Source of the DNA: Bacteroidales bacterium
GTDB taxonomy: Bacteria; Bacteroidota; Bacteroidia; Bacteroidales; F082
Direction of reading: 5' to 3'
DNA length: 64,000 bases
NCBI GenBank assembly: GCA_017461665.1
Contig: JAFTXI010000046.1
Coordinates: forward strand, 67,419-131,418
Both the position numbers and the translations under genes were made by a program. This document shows positions 19,377 to 28,642 of the stretch, piece by piece (within the stretch, counting starts at the first letter, position 1; each line of letters opens with the position of its first letter). The notes below the pieces were generated by a model, which did not search any database, had not been told where the DNA came from, and saw only the letters and a list, made by a program, of their open reading frames with translations.

Positions 19377-19461
19377 GGAAACGATTTTCGTATCTTATTT
19401 ATCATCTACACCTTACAAAGATTTCGTCGATACATTTCCATAAATATTAAGTTAAAATTTA

Positions 19462-19491
19462 TTGACATAATTCAGACAATGCCTATCTTTG
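19462..19491 (+). promoter_or_regulatory. Bacteroidetes promoter for the GWxTD gene
   Basis: TTG at 19462-19464 and TATCTTTG at 19484-19491 are separated by 19 bp, close to the consensus -33/-7 arrangement. The predicted transcript start is about 20 bp before the ATG at 19517. Confidence 0.7.
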
Positions 19492-19516
19492 CAAACGTAA
19501 ATAAATTTTAACAACG

Positions 19517-21001
19517 ATGAAAAAAATATTAACATTCTTCTTAATGTGTTTCATGGCAACACAGATCAATGCAGAAGATAAAAATATCGATGCATTTATT
19601 TCATACGGTACCTTTAACATTATTGGCAAAAACAGTTCTCCTTACATTGAGACCTACATCACATTCGATTGCAGCAGTTTGGTTTACGTTAAGAACCAAA
19701 ATGAATACGAAGCCTCTTTGAACTTAACCGTAATCTTTAAACAAGGTGAGTCTATTAAAAACTATGATAAATATTCGATAACAAGTCCAAAGATAGCCGA
19801 CACCACTAATGTTAATGGTTTCTTCATGGACTTCCAACGCTACTCACTTCAAAATGGCGAATACCAGATGGAAATAACAATCGAAGACGCCAACAATAAC
19901 AAGAGACCTCTCAAAGTCACAGAAACCGTGATTATTGATTATCCTGAAAACATCTGTTTCTCAAGTATAATAGCCCTCGAAGATTATAAGCCAACAGTAA
20001 CAGCTTCGGCAAATTCAAAAAACGGATACGATCTTGTTCCTATGATAATGCCTTATTATCCTGAATCAATGAACCGTTTGACATTCTACGCAGAGATTTA
20101 CAATACTAAGAAAACACTTGGCGAAAATGAAAAATATCTCCTCAATACATATATCAAGACTTTTGAAAGCAACACAATTGTCAACAATCTCTTCTTTACC
20201 AAGAAAATGAATGTTAAAGATACAGAGGTGATTATCAATACTATGGATATTAGTAACCTTCCTTCTGGAAACTATTATTTAGTTCTCGAAGCTCGCGACA
20301 GAACAAACGAGGTTATTGGATATAATCAATTTTTCTTCCAAAGAAGTAATTCAAACTATGAAATAGATAATTCTGTCTTGGCTTCAATCGATCCTGAAAA
20401 AGTATTTAGCGGAAATATCAACAACATCGATACTATCAGAGAGTATATCAAAACTTTAGAAGCTATTTCTTCACAAATTGAAAAAGAATACGCAAACAAT
20501 CTTGTTAAAACTGACGACATCAATACGATGCAACAATACTTCTATAGTTTCTGGGCAAGTCGTAACGTATTGTCGCCACAGTTGGAATGGGAAAACTACT
20601 ATGCTCAAGTTAAACGCGTAAATGCTTCTTTCACAGCTCAAAGACTCAAAGGTTATCAAACAGACAGAGGTATTGTATTCTTGAAATATGGAGCACCAGA
20701 CAGAATAGTTCAAAACCATAATGAGCCAGGTGCCTATCCTTACGAAATATGGCATTATTACACCCTCGGAAATCAAAGAAACAAAAAGTTCGTCTTTATG
20801 ACAAAAGACATCGTAACAAACGACTTCCAACTTATTCACTCTGACGCTGTCGGTGAACTTAACAACAACCGCTGGACTAATGAAATCTATTCAAGAACAT
20901 ATAGTTCCTATTACGATTATTACTACAAAAACGGTGATGGAAGCGTCAGTCCAAACACTTACGGCGACGAAGCTGAGGACTACTACGACAACCCAAGATA
21001 A
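19517..21001 (+). CDS. GWxTD domain-containing exported protein
   Basis: 494 residues with a signal peptide (MKKILTFFLMCFMATQINA). The C-terminal third has the GWxTD-family core: a long helix with YYAQVKRVNASF, then DRGIVFLKYGAPDRI and PYEIWHYYTLG, ending in a strand with FVFM. The N-terminal two thirds are beta-rich. The family is widespread in Bacteroidetes but has no assigned function. It has its own promoter, is followed by a terminator at 21048-21080, and so looks monocistronic. Confidence 0.92.
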   Translation: MKKILTFFLMCFMATQINAEDKNIDAFISYGTFNIIGKNSSPYIETYITFDCSSLVYVKNQNEYEASLNLTVIFKQGESIKNYDKYSITSPKIADTTNVNGFFMDFQRYSLQNGEYQMEITIEDANNNKRPLKVTETVIIDYPENICFSSIIALEDYKPTVTASANSKNGYDLVPMIMPYYPESMNRLTFYAEIYNTKKTLGENEKYLLNTYIKTFESNTIVNNLFFTKKMNVKDTEVIINTMDISNLPSGNYYLVLEARDRTNEVIGYNQFFFQRSNSNYEIDNSVLASIDPEKVFSGNINNIDTIREYIKTLEAISSQIEKEYANNLVKTDDINTMQQYFYSFWASRNVLSPQLEWENYYAQVKRVNASFTAQRLKGYQTDRGIVFLKYGAPDRIVQNHNEPGAYPYEIWHYYTLGNQRNKKFVFMTKDIVTNDFQLIHSDAVGELNNNRWTNEIYSRTYSSYYDYYYKNGDGSVSPNTYGDEAEDYYDNPR

Positions 21002-21047
21002 ACATTGAAGTAACTTTTCTTAATACCACATATTTTATCTTTACTTT

Positions 21048-21080
21048 GAGACTCTCAGCAATGGGAGTCTCTTTTTTTTA
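21048..21080 (+). terminator. Intrinsic terminator after the GWxTD gene
   Basis: GAGACTC (21048-21054) pairs with GAGTCTC (21065-21071) around a short loop, followed by a long T tract. Confidence 0.85.
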
Positions 21081-21127
21081 TACTAAAAAAACTGTTATCT
21101 GTTGTCCGTTGTCTGTTGTCTTTTTAT

Positions 21128-21135
21128 TATCTTTG
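21128..21135 (+). promoter_or_regulatory. -7 element TATCTTTG directly before a start codon
   Basis: A perfect TAnnTTTG element ends 5 bp before the ATG of the glycosyltransferase gene, so the transcript is expected to begin at or next to the start codon. Upstream is a run of GTTGTCxGTTGTC-like repeats. Confidence 0.6.
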
Positions 21136-21140
21136 CGCCT

Positions 21141-22160
21141 ATGAAAAAAGTGGCGGTTGTCATATTGAATTACAATGGAAAAGACTTCTTGGAAAAGTTT
21201 CTACCTAATGTAATAGAAAACAGTTCCAACGTTGCTGAGATTATCGTTGCCGACAACAAATCTACCGATGACTCCGTCGATTTTATGAGACAAAATTATC
21301 CAGACATAAGGTTGATTCTTAACGATTTCAACGGAGGATTTGCAACAGGCTACAATGTCGCACTTCGTCAAGTTGATGCCGATTATTATGTCTTGCTCAA
21401 CTCCGATATTGAAGTCACGCCAAACTGGATTGAACCTGTCATTCAACTGATGGAATCTGATGAGAAAATAGCAGCTTGTCAGCCAAAGATTCTGTCATAT
21501 CACGACAAGACAAAATTTGAATATGCTGGAGCAGCCGGAGGTTTTATAGACAAATACGGCTATCCTTTCTGTCGTGGAAGACTCTTTCAGGATTTAGAAA
21601 CCGATAACGGACAATTTGATGATGTTAAAGAAATTTTTTGGGCAACAGGAGCTTGCATGTTTGTAAGAGCCTCTTTATATCATCAACACGGTGGTTTGGA
21701 CGACACTTTCTTCGCCCACATGGAAGAGATAGATTTCTGTTGGAGATTGAAAAATTTAGATTATAAGATAATGTATTGTCCCGATTCGAAAATATTTCAT
21801 ATCGGTGGCGGAACATTACCAAAATCGTCAGCGAGAAAGACTTATCTTAATTTTAGGAATAATCTCTCACTATTGATGAAGAACCTTCCTGATGGGAAAG
21901 TCTTTTGGACAATATTTTACAGATTCTTTTTAGATTGGATTGCCGGATTAAAATTCTTGTGCGATGGTAGCTTTGCCGATTTATTCGCAGTGACAAGAGC
22001 GCATCTGAGTTTCTTACGACATCTCCCCTATTTAAGGAAAGAAAGAAGAAAATACACACACAAGAAAGTCACTCAAGTTTATCAGAAGAATATCGTTTTC
22101 AAATACTTCTTAGAGAAAAAGAAAACATTTAATTCATTAAACGTTAAAGACTTTTCTTAA
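21141..22160 (+). CDS. Family 2 glycosyltransferase
   Basis: 339 residues starting MKKVAVVILNYNGKDFLEKF. It has the GT-A fold signatures: the N-terminal VVILNYNG strand, the DNKSTDDS nucleotide-sugar contact, the DXD-like region YYVLLNSDIEVT, and the acceptor-side motif HMEEIDFCWRLKN. This is the pattern of the rhamnosyl-/dTDP-sugar transferase subfamily (WcaA/WbbL-like). Likely role: surface polysaccharide or glycan assembly at the inner membrane face. It stands alone rather than in a polysaccharide locus. The longer frame to 21102 is rejected because the promoter lies inside it. Confidence 0.93.
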   Translation: MKKVAVVILNYNGKDFLEKFLPNVIENSSNVAEIIVADNKSTDDSVDFMRQNYPDIRLILNDFNGGFATGYNVALRQVDADYYVLLNSDIEVTPNWIEPVIQLMESDEKIAACQPKILSYHDKTKFEYAGAAGGFIDKYGYPFCRGRLFQDLETDNGQFDDVKEIFWATGACMFVRASLYHQHGGLDDTFFAHMEEIDFCWRLKNLDYKIMYCPDSKIFHIGGGTLPKSSARKTYLNFRNNLSLLMKNLPDGKVFWTIFYRFFLDWIAGLKFLCDGSFADLFAVTRAHLSFLRHLPYLRKERRKYTHKKVTQVYQKNIVFKYFLEKKKTFNSLNVKDFS

Positions 22161-22224
22161 AACCTCAGAAGTTTAGAAATTAAAAATCTAAAAAAAATGA
22201 GACGCATCAATAGAAAATTATAAA

Positions 22225-22361
22225 TCAATTTTCTTCAAAATCAGGTAATATAACTTTCGCCCACTCTGGCAATTCGTCTACGTATATTTTGGCTATAACA
22301 CCATCCACTAAACGAAATTGTATCTTGGTCCAGCTATAATTATTAGTTCTGGTTTATACAT
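22225..22361 (-). pseudogene. Zeta-toxin-family kinase remnant with large internal deletion
   Basis: An ATG at 22361, 4 bp after the antitoxin stop codon, opens MYKPELIIIAG-P, which matches the beta-1/P-loop start of zeta toxins ('...IIAGPNGAGKS'). The frame then ends after a few codons. In another frame the sequence continues as FRLVDGVIAKIY and DELPEWAKVIL, ending at a TGA at 22225; this resembles the C-terminus of the same family. About 150 codons, including the P-loop lysine, are missing, and the join is out of frame. The toxin cannot be active. Confidence 0.65.
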
Positions 22362-22365
22362 TACA

Positions 22366-22575
22366 CTATCCATTGATAATGCTGCTTATACGTTCTTCCC
22401 ATTTAGATCTATTCATCGCTATACTTCTAAGCATCTGCTCGAAGTGTGCTTGTGCAGCTATCCTGCTACTCTCACGGGCTTCTTGAGCAACTTCTTTCAT
22501 CACCTGTGAAAGCATCTCATCGGTCAGCTCCACCCCTGTACCAAATCTATATGAATTCATTTCCTTTTCAGACAT
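22366..22575 (-). CDS. Putative antitoxin of a zeta-type toxin-antitoxin pair
   Basis: 69 residues, mostly helical: MSEKEMNSYRFGTGVELTDE at the start, then a long helix with EVAQEARESSRIAAQAHFEQ and MLRSIAMNRSKWEERI. It directly precedes the deleted zeta-toxin remnant, in the usual antitoxin-toxin order. The reading frame is intact. It may be a leftover, or it may still neutralise related toxins encoded elsewhere. The assignment depends on the neighbour and on remembered similarity, not on a search. Confidence 0.7.
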   Translation of the reverse strand: MSEKEMNSYRFGTGVELTDEMLSQVMKEVAQEARESSRIAAQAHFEQMLRSIAMNRSKWEERISSIING

Positions 22576-22712
22576 AGACTTTTACTTATATATGTATTTG
22601 CAAAAATAACAATTTATTCCTGTTTCTGTCATATCAAGATTTATTTTTCAACAAAAAAACGTATCAATTACTTCTTATAACATTTAGGTGTAATTGGTAC
22701 ATCTCTACCGAA

Positions 22713-22731
22713 GGACACATTCAATGTGTCC
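22713..22731. repeat. REP-like intergenic palindrome
   Basis: GGACACAT-TCA-ATGTGTCC is a perfect palindrome flanked by 'atctctaccg' and 'ctacaattg'. Related 'tag(a/g)gacac' palindromic sequence occurs near 50951-50995, and a degraded one near 44109-44140. It overlaps the 3' end of aroQ and supplies its stop codon. Confidence 0.65.
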
Positions 22732-23167
22732 CTACAATTGTAAATTGTACATTGTTAATTAAAAACCCCACCGCTTCATCATATCCTATCAGTCCTTTGC
22801 CAACGATGCTTTTAACCGATGCCTCTGCTGTATAGGAATGACGACGATATTCTTCTCGAGAATATATGTCGCTGATATGTACTTCAACGACAGGTGTCTC
22901 TATCGATCGTATGGCATCAGCCAATGCGATGGAGGTGTGACAATAAGCTCCAGGATTAAAAACAACACCATCGTAATTATCCCACGCCTCATGTAGTTTA
23001 TCAATCAAAACGCCTTCGTGGTTAGACTGGAAATAATCCAACTGATGTTCTGGAAATCTCTCTTTCATCTCCTTAATATAATCGACGAGCGATACTGTTC
23101 CGTAAATATGTGGTTCTCTTCTACCTATGAGGTTTAGATTTGGTCCATTTAAAATTAATATCTTCAT
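22721..23167 (-). CDS. aroQ: 3-dehydroquinate dehydratase, type II
   Basis: 148 residues. It converts 3-dehydroquinate to 3-dehydroshikimate in the shikimate pathway. Family motifs are clear: NGPNLNLIGRREPHIYG (catalytic Tyr22, Arg17), FNPGAYCHTSIALADAI (Asn and His of the active site) and VEVHISDIYSREEYRRHS. Length matches the dodecameric type II enzymes. The last residues (VQFTIVGTH) and the stop come from a REP-like palindrome, so the native C-terminus may have been altered by repeat insertion without harming the core. Confidence 0.96.
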   Translation of the reverse strand: MKILILNGPNLNLIGRREPHIYGTVSLVDYIKEMKERFPEHQLDYFQSNHEGVLIDKLHEAWDNYDGVVFNPGAYCHTSIALADAIRSIETPVVEVHISDIYSREEYRRHSYTAEASVKSIVGKGLIGYDEAVGFLINNVQFTIVGTH

Positions 23168-23220
23168 AATAAAATTATTTTTGCAAACTTATTAAAAAAA
23201 ACAATATCTTTGTGGCACTT

Positions 23221-23341
23221 TCAATAGGGGTGCCTTTTTTACTTGACGTAAAATGAAAACGGCTGAGATCACACCCTCTGAACCGGATACGGATAATGCC
23301 GAGACCGGGAAATGAGATACATCAAAAATTTCCTCCTATTG
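23221..23341 (+). promoter_or_regulatory. TPP (thiamine pyrophosphate) riboswitch
   Basis: The THI-box core is present: GGGGTGCC (about 23227-23234), GGCTGAGATCACACCCTCTG (23261-23280), AACCGGATACGGATAATGCC (23281-23300) and the closing GAGACCGGGAAATGA. It lies directly upstream of a TonB-dependent receptor gene on the same strand, which marks the receptor as thiamine-related. TCAATAGG at 23221 can pair with CCTATTGA at 23334-23341, enclosing the aptamer. A 12-bp hairpin (ATTGATTTAATT/AATTAAATCAAT) shares ATTGA with this pairing and ends just before the ATG, so it is a plausible expression platform. Confidence 0.93.
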
Positions 23342-23378
23342 ATTTAATTAAATTTATTAACAATTAAATCAATTAATT

Positions 23379-25799
23379 ATGTTCAAAAAAATCACAACAA
23401 TCATCATTTTGGCAGTCCTGATGCCAGTACAGCTATTAGCGCAATTTAACGTCAGCGGAACTGTAATTGACAAGGAAAATCACGAAGACTTGATAGGCGC
23501 TCATATCTCCTTAAAAGAAACTAATCAGATTGTCGTCACCGACGAAAACGGTTATTTCGAATTTAAAAACATCTCAAAAGGTAACTATACTTTAGAAGCG
23601 ACTTTCATCGGATTTAAAAATTATGAAACTGATATTAAAGTCGTTAAGGATTTATCTGTAAAAATTATGATGAATACCGATCACAAGATGGAAGACGAAA
23701 TCATTGTGACCGCATCGCGTGTAGGAGATAAAACGCCTCTCACCTACTCCGAGATAAATTCTGAAGAACTGAAAATCAGCAACCAAGGATCCGACCTTCC
23801 TTATCTTTTGCAAAGCACACCTTCTTTAATAGTGACTTCCGACGCTGGCTCAGGTGTTGGTTATACGGGAATGAGAATCAGAGGCAGCGACCTCACGAGA
23901 ATCAACGTCACCTTGAATGGAATCCCTGTCAACGATGCAGAATCTAATCTCGTTTATTTCGTAGATCTCCCCGACTTGGCTTCTTCAGTAGATAACATAC
24001 AGATACAGAGAGGAGTAGGTAATTCAAGCAATGGAGCGGCAGCTTTCGGAGCTTCGATAAACATCAAGACTGACGAACAGACATCAGAGCCTTTTGCAAG
24101 ACTGAGTTCTTCTGTCGGTTCTTTCAACACCTTGAAAAACACGATTAATTTTTCTACTGGAAGAAACAAAAAAGGCTTTAACTTCAACGGAAGAATCAGC
24201 AAGATTAACTCGGACGGCTACATTGAGAGAGCTTACTCTGATTTATTTTCTTATCAACTTTCCGCTTCTTGGTCTGACGAGAACGACTTTCTTAAATTCA
24301 TGATTATGAATGGAAAGGAAGAGACTTATCAAGCATGGAACGGAGCACCGAAAGATAGCCTCGCAACAAACCCGACTTACAATCCTTCGGGAATTATGTA
24401 CGATAAAGATGGAAATGTTAAAGGTTATTATGAAAATGAAATCGACAAATACGATCAAAGTTATTATCAACTGCATTACGCACATAGTTTTTCTTCAAAT
24501 CTGACTTTAACGGCATCGGCATTTCTCACCACAGGAAAAGGTTATTACGAAAACTATAAGAACGACAGGAAGTTATCTAATTACGGTTTAGAGCCTCTGA
24601 TTATTGGCGACACCATCATCGAGCGACTTAACTTGATACAGCAGAAATGGTTAGATAATAAATATTACGGTTTCAACATTGCATTGAATCAGAAAATCGG
24701 AAAGTTCGACATCAATTATGGAGGTTCTTGGAACAAATACGACGGTGACCATTTTGGAATTGTAAATTGGGCTGAATATAATATTCCTTTGAATCACAGA
24801 TGGTATGAGAACACGGGTAACAAAGAATATTATAATGTTTATGTATCAGCGAATTACGAAATGAATGCGCATTTGAATTTCTTTGCTGAGATGCAATATC
24901 GACATATTCGTTACGACATCGAAGGAATACACGATGACTTAAACGACATTACTCAGAATCATATATTTAACTTCTGGAATCCTAAAGGAGGAGTTTTTTA
25001 TACGATAAATGAAAGAAACAACGCGTATTTTTCTGTCGCTTATTCTAACAGAGAACCCAACCGCGACATTTACACAGATGCCGATGAGTTTCAGAGAGAA
25101 AACGTGACACACGAAAAACTCATTGATTATGAATTAGGTTATTCACATAGAAATAACAAAATGACTTTCAACACCAACATCTTCTACATGGATTATAACG
25201 ACCAGCTTGTTATGACAGGAGAAATTAATAATGTCGGAAATACTATCATGATGAATGTTAATAAAAGTTATAGATTAGGTTTAGAAGGAAGCGCATTGCT
25301 TAAATTCAACAGATATTTTGCTTTGGATTTCAATTTCGCCCTAAGTCAGAACAAGATTATTGATTTCATAGATTATGTCGATAATTACGATTCCGATTGG
25401 AATTACTTAGGACAAATTGAAAATCATCTAAATACGACAGATATTTCTTTTTCACCTAACATTATCGCCGGTTTGAATTTTAAAGTAAGTCCTGTGAAAT
25501 ATTTGGATATTGTCTTTCAAGAAAAATATGTCGGGCGACAATATATCGACAACACTTCTACCCTTTCACGCAGTTTAGATCCTTATTTCTTAAGTAATAT
25601 TAATATTAATTATGAATGGAAGCAGTCGCTTTTCAAAGACTTGAATTTCAATTTATCGGTCAATAATATTTTCAACAAGAAATATTGCAGCAATGCTTGG
25701 GTTTATAAGGCTTTGGTTGGAGGAGAGGAATATATAGAAGACGGATATTTTCCGCAAGCCGGAATCAATTTTATGTTTGGAGTTATTGTTGGAATATGA
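23379..25799 (+). CDS. TonB-dependent outer membrane receptor, probably for thiamine
   Basis: 806 residues: signal peptide (to about residue 21, LLAQ), a carboxypeptidase-regulatory-like beta domain (about 23-105, SGTVIDKENHEDLIGAHISL), a plug domain (TGMRIRGSDLTRINVTLNG; VDNIQIQRGVGNSSNGAAAFG) and a beta-barrel ending FMFGVIVGI. The TPP riboswitch upstream argues for uptake of thiamine or a precursor across the outer membrane. No thiamine biosynthesis or inner-membrane transporter gene lies next to it, and a terminator follows at once. Substrate assignment is inference from the riboswitch. Confidence 0.93.
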   Translation: MFKKITTIIILAVLMPVQLLAQFNVSGTVIDKENHEDLIGAHISLKETNQIVVTDENGYFEFKNISKGNYTLEATFIGFKNYETDIKVVKDLSVKIMMNTDHKMEDEIIVTASRVGDKTPLTYSEINSEELKISNQGSDLPYLLQSTPSLIVTSDAGSGVGYTGMRIRGSDLTRINVTLNGIPVNDAESNLVYFVDLPDLASSVDNIQIQRGVGNSSNGAAAFGASINIKTDEQTSEPFARLSSSVGSFNTLKNTINFSTGRNKKGFNFNGRISKINSDGYIERAYSDLFSYQLSASWSDENDFLKFMIMNGKEETYQAWNGAPKDSLATNPTYNPSGIMYDKDGNVKGYYENEIDKYDQSYYQLHYAHSFSSNLTLTASAFLTTGKGYYENYKNDRKLSNYGLEPLIIGDTIIERLNLIQQKWLDNKYYGFNIALNQKIGKFDINYGGSWNKYDGDHFGIVNWAEYNIPLNHRWYENTGNKEYYNVYVSANYEMNAHLNFFAEMQYRHIRYDIEGIHDDLNDITQNHIFNFWNPKGGVFYTINERNNAYFSVAYSNREPNRDIYTDADEFQRENVTHEKLIDYELGYSHRNNKMTFNTNIFYMDYNDQLVMTGEINNVGNTIMMNVNKSYRLGLEGSALLKFNRYFALDFNFALSQNKIIDFIDYVDNYDSDWNYLGQIENHLNTTDISFSPNIIAGLNFKVSPVKYLDIVFQEKYVGRQYIDNTSTLSRSLDPYFLSNININYEWKQSLFKDLNFNLSVNNIFNKKYCSNAWVYKALVGGEEYIEDGYFPQAGINFMFGVIVGI

Positions 25800-25810
25800 A
25801 TTAATAAAAA

Positions 25811-25840
25811 AGAGACGTCACTCCTGTGGCGTCTCTTTTA
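25811..25840. terminator. Bidirectional intrinsic terminator
   Basis: AGAGACG-TCA-CTCCTG-TGG-CGTCTCT hairpin with T-rich flanks, placed between the convergent TonB-receptor and calcium-ATPase genes. Confidence 0.85.
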
Positions 25841-25861
25841 TGGACGTATGCGATACGTCCA
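25841..25861. repeat. Short perfect palindrome
   Basis: TGGACGTAT-GCG-ATACGTCCA, 9-bp arms, immediately after the terminator and 2 bp before the ATPase stop codon. Probably a REP-like sequence or part of the terminator region. Confidence 0.6.
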
Positions 25862-25863
25862 TA

Positions 25864-28614
25864 CTATTTCACCAATTTCTTTATTGCTCTCATTGCTTCA
25901 CCGATGAACAAAACAGGGAATGTACCGCCGATGATATAAAGCCAATCTGTCATTGTTAAAGGAGCGACGTTGAACATTTCACCGCCAAAGCTGACGATAA
26001 GATATTGTCCGCCAACAATCACCAACAATGCCAAACCAAATCCTGCAATGACATCTTTATTGAACAAGCCTTTCAGTGCTGAGCCGTCGCTGTGGAAAGC
26101 CTTAGCATTGAACAAATTCCAGAACTGCAAGAAAACAAATATCGAGAAAATGAATGTCTGTTCTATTGTTGAAATTCCGTGAGATACAACATCAAAGTTG
26201 AAATAATTACTAAAGTATTCAGCAAGTGAGAAGTCTGCCATTGATGTCACATCAGCATGTTTGAAATATTGAACGAGACCAAACATAAAGAGAACGAACA
26301 AAATACCCACACCGAATATCTGCCACGACATAGGCTTTGTAATAATATTAGCATTTCTGTCGCGTGGTTTCTCTTTCATCACCAATTCTGAAGGTGGCAA
26401 TGATGCGAGAGCCAAAGCTGCAAATGTATCCATAATGAGGTTAACCCAAAGCATTTGAGTAACAGTGAGAACCATTTCCGTTCCGAGTAATGCGCCGAGC
26501 ATAACGATGAGACATGCAGCTACATTGATTGTCATTTGGAACACCACGAAACGTTGAATATTGATATACAATGATCTTCCCCACATCACAGCGCGTGCGA
26601 TACTATTGAATGAGTTATCTAAGATTGTGATGTCGGAAGCCTCTTTAGCAACTGTTGTTCCGTCGCCCATTGAAAGACCGACTTGAGCGGCTTTAAGAGC
26701 AGGAGCGTCGTTTGTTCCGTCGCCGGTGACAGCAACGACTTCGCCTTCACTTTGTAACAGTCTCACAAGACGTTCTTTATCCATAGGACGTGCCCTCGAC
26801 ATAATCTTGATGTTATGAATTACAGAAAGAGCTTCTTCATCAGAGAGTGCTTCCCAATCTTTACCAGTGATATGGTTAACTTCTTTAGAATCAGTGCCGA
26901 GCCACAATCCAAGTTGACGTCCAATTTCTATAGCAGTACCAGGAGTATCGCCAGTAACAATCTTAACATCGATGCCTGCCGACATACAATTCTTGACAGC
27001 GTCAGCCACATCGTGACGTATCGGATCGGCGATGGCAACAATACCTAATAGTATAAAGTTTTCTGCTACAAGTTCATCGGTCTTTGGATCGAAGGATTGT
27101 TCGTTAGGGTCGCCGACTTTATAAGCAAAAGCGAGTGTACGCATAGCCTTACCTTGATATTCAAGAAGTTGTTTTTCAACATCTAATCTGTAAGGTGTAA
27201 TATCGACATTACCTTCTTGAGTAGCTATCTTATTACAATGTTTTAAAATCATTTCAGGAGCGCCTTTAACGTAGAATATTGGTTTTCCCATTGCCGGCGA
27301 CTCAACTATGGAAGCCATGAATTTATATTTTGTAGAGAAAGGAACCTGTTGATACATCTTGACACCTTCTCTAATCTTCATGTAATCAACGCCTTGTTTA
27401 TTAAGCCATAACAACAAAGCACCTTCTGTAGGATTTCCGATAGCTTTGATTTTCTTCTCATCGCTGAAATCGAGGAATGCTGTTGTGTTAAGAGCAAGAC
27501 TTTCTTTTATGAGATTGCTAATTTCATTATCAGAGAGTTGTTTCTCAGGGAAGGCTGGGAAACTCATATCATTGACGCTCATTTGATTTTGTGTCAGCGT
27601 TCCTGTTTTGTCGGTACAAATCACAGTGGCAGCGCCCATTGTCTCGCAAGCATGCATTTTTCTAACTAAGTTATTTGCTGTGAGCATACGTTTCATGCTG
27701 AGTGCAAGGCTGAGGGTGACGCTCATAGGAAGACCTTCCGGAACAGAGACGACTATGATTGTCACAGCCATCATCAAGGTATTGAGGAGATATTGAGCGA
27801 AAGCGAGCCATTCGAATGGAGCATCGTTATTTGAAGTAAAGAACATCACAAGACGCATCACTAAGATAATACCAGCGATGATATAACTTGCGATAGTTAT
27901 TATATGACCGAGATGATCCAACTGATTATCAAGAGGCGTCTTGATATTATTATCTATTTGTGAGCCTTTATATACCTTTCCCCATTCAGTAGCGTCGCCT
28001 ACTCTTTCAACGCGCATCACGCCATGACCGTCGATTATCTTACTTCCGCGTAAAACCCAGTTGGAAGGATATGTAGCATCGGGGTTGAAATCTTTAGGAT
28101 CAGTAGTTTTATTTGCCATTGGCTCTCCGGTAAGGTCAGCCTCATTGACTTGAAGCGAAAATGCATCGATAAGTTCACCGTCGGCAGGTACTTCATCACC
28201 GGTCTCAATAATAACAATGTCACCAACAACAATATCTTTACGACCTATTACAGTGATATTTCCATTACGTACGACTTTAACTTCTTCGTCGTCACTTACT
28301 TTATTGAGGACCTCAAATTTTTTGTTTGCACTGACTTCAAAAGCAAAGCCTATGCAAGTAGCGAGCATGATTGCTACAAAAATTCCTATAGGCTCAAATA
28401 AGACTGCGAGACCTTCATCTGTTGTAAAATACTGATAGAGTGAGACTCCTACGGATAGAGCCAATGCTATCAACAAAATTCTAATAATAGGGTCTTTAAA
28501 TTTTTGTAAAAATTGATGCCATAGCGATTCTTTCTTAGGAGGCGTCAAAACATTAGAGCCATGTTTTTTACGACTTTCTTCTACCTGTTCGTTAGTTAAA
28601 CCTTTGTGTATCAT
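25864..28614 (-). CDS. Calcium-translocating P-type ATPase (PMCA/SERCA-like)
   Basis: 916 residues. P-type ATPase signatures in order: actuator TGEP (DLTGEPMAN), transmembrane PEGLP motif (VSVPEGLPMSVTLSLA), phosphorylation site CTDKTGTLTQNQ, nucleotide-binding KGAPE, hinge TGD (VTGDTPGTA) and VTGDGTNDAPALKAAQVGLS. PEGLP and the cation-ATPase C domain place it in the Ca2+ type 2 group rather than the heavy-metal type. It exports calcium from the cytoplasm. Its N-terminus (MIHKGLTNEQVEESRKKHG) is the usual cation-ATPase N domain. It is monocistronic. Confidence 0.93.
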   Translation of the reverse strand: MIHKGLTNEQVEESRKKHGSNVLTPPKKESLWHQFLQKFKDPIIRILLIALALSVGVSLYQYFTTDEGLAVLFEPIGIFVAIMLATCIGFAFEVSANKKFEVLNKVSDDEEVKVVRNGNITVIGRKDIVVGDIVIIETGDEVPADGELIDAFSLQVNEADLTGEPMANKTTDPKDFNPDATYPSNWVLRGSKIIDGHGVMRVERVGDATEWGKVYKGSQIDNNIKTPLDNQLDHLGHIITIASYIIAGIILVMRLVMFFTSNNDAPFEWLAFAQYLLNTLMMAVTIIVVSVPEGLPMSVTLSLALSMKRMLTANNLVRKMHACETMGAATVICTDKTGTLTQNQMSVNDMSFPAFPEKQLSDNEISNLIKESLALNTTAFLDFSDEKKIKAIGNPTEGALLLWLNKQGVDYMKIREGVKMYQQVPFSTKYKFMASIVESPAMGKPIFYVKGAPEMILKHCNKIATQEGNVDITPYRLDVEKQLLEYQGKAMRTLAFAYKVGDPNEQSFDPKTDELVAENFILLGIVAIADPIRHDVADAVKNCMSAGIDVKIVTGDTPGTAIEIGRQLGLWLGTDSKEVNHITGKDWEALSDEEALSVIHNIKIMSRARPMDKERLVRLLQSEGEVVAVTGDGTNDAPALKAAQVGLSMGDGTTVAKEASDITILDNSFNSIARAVMWGRSLYINIQRFVVFQMTINVAACLIVMLGALLGTEMVLTVTQMLWVNLIMDTFAALALASLPPSELVMKEKPRDRNANIITKPMSWQIFGVGILFVLFMFGLVQYFKHADVTSMADFSLAEYFSNYFNFDVVSHGISTIEQTFIFSIFVFLQFWNLFNAKAFHSDGSALKGLFNKDVIAGFGLALLVIVGGQYLIVSFGGEMFNVAPLTMTDWLYIIGGTFPVLFIGEAMRAIKKLVK

Positions 28615-28642
28615 AAAAAAATTATAATTGGTTAGATATTAT

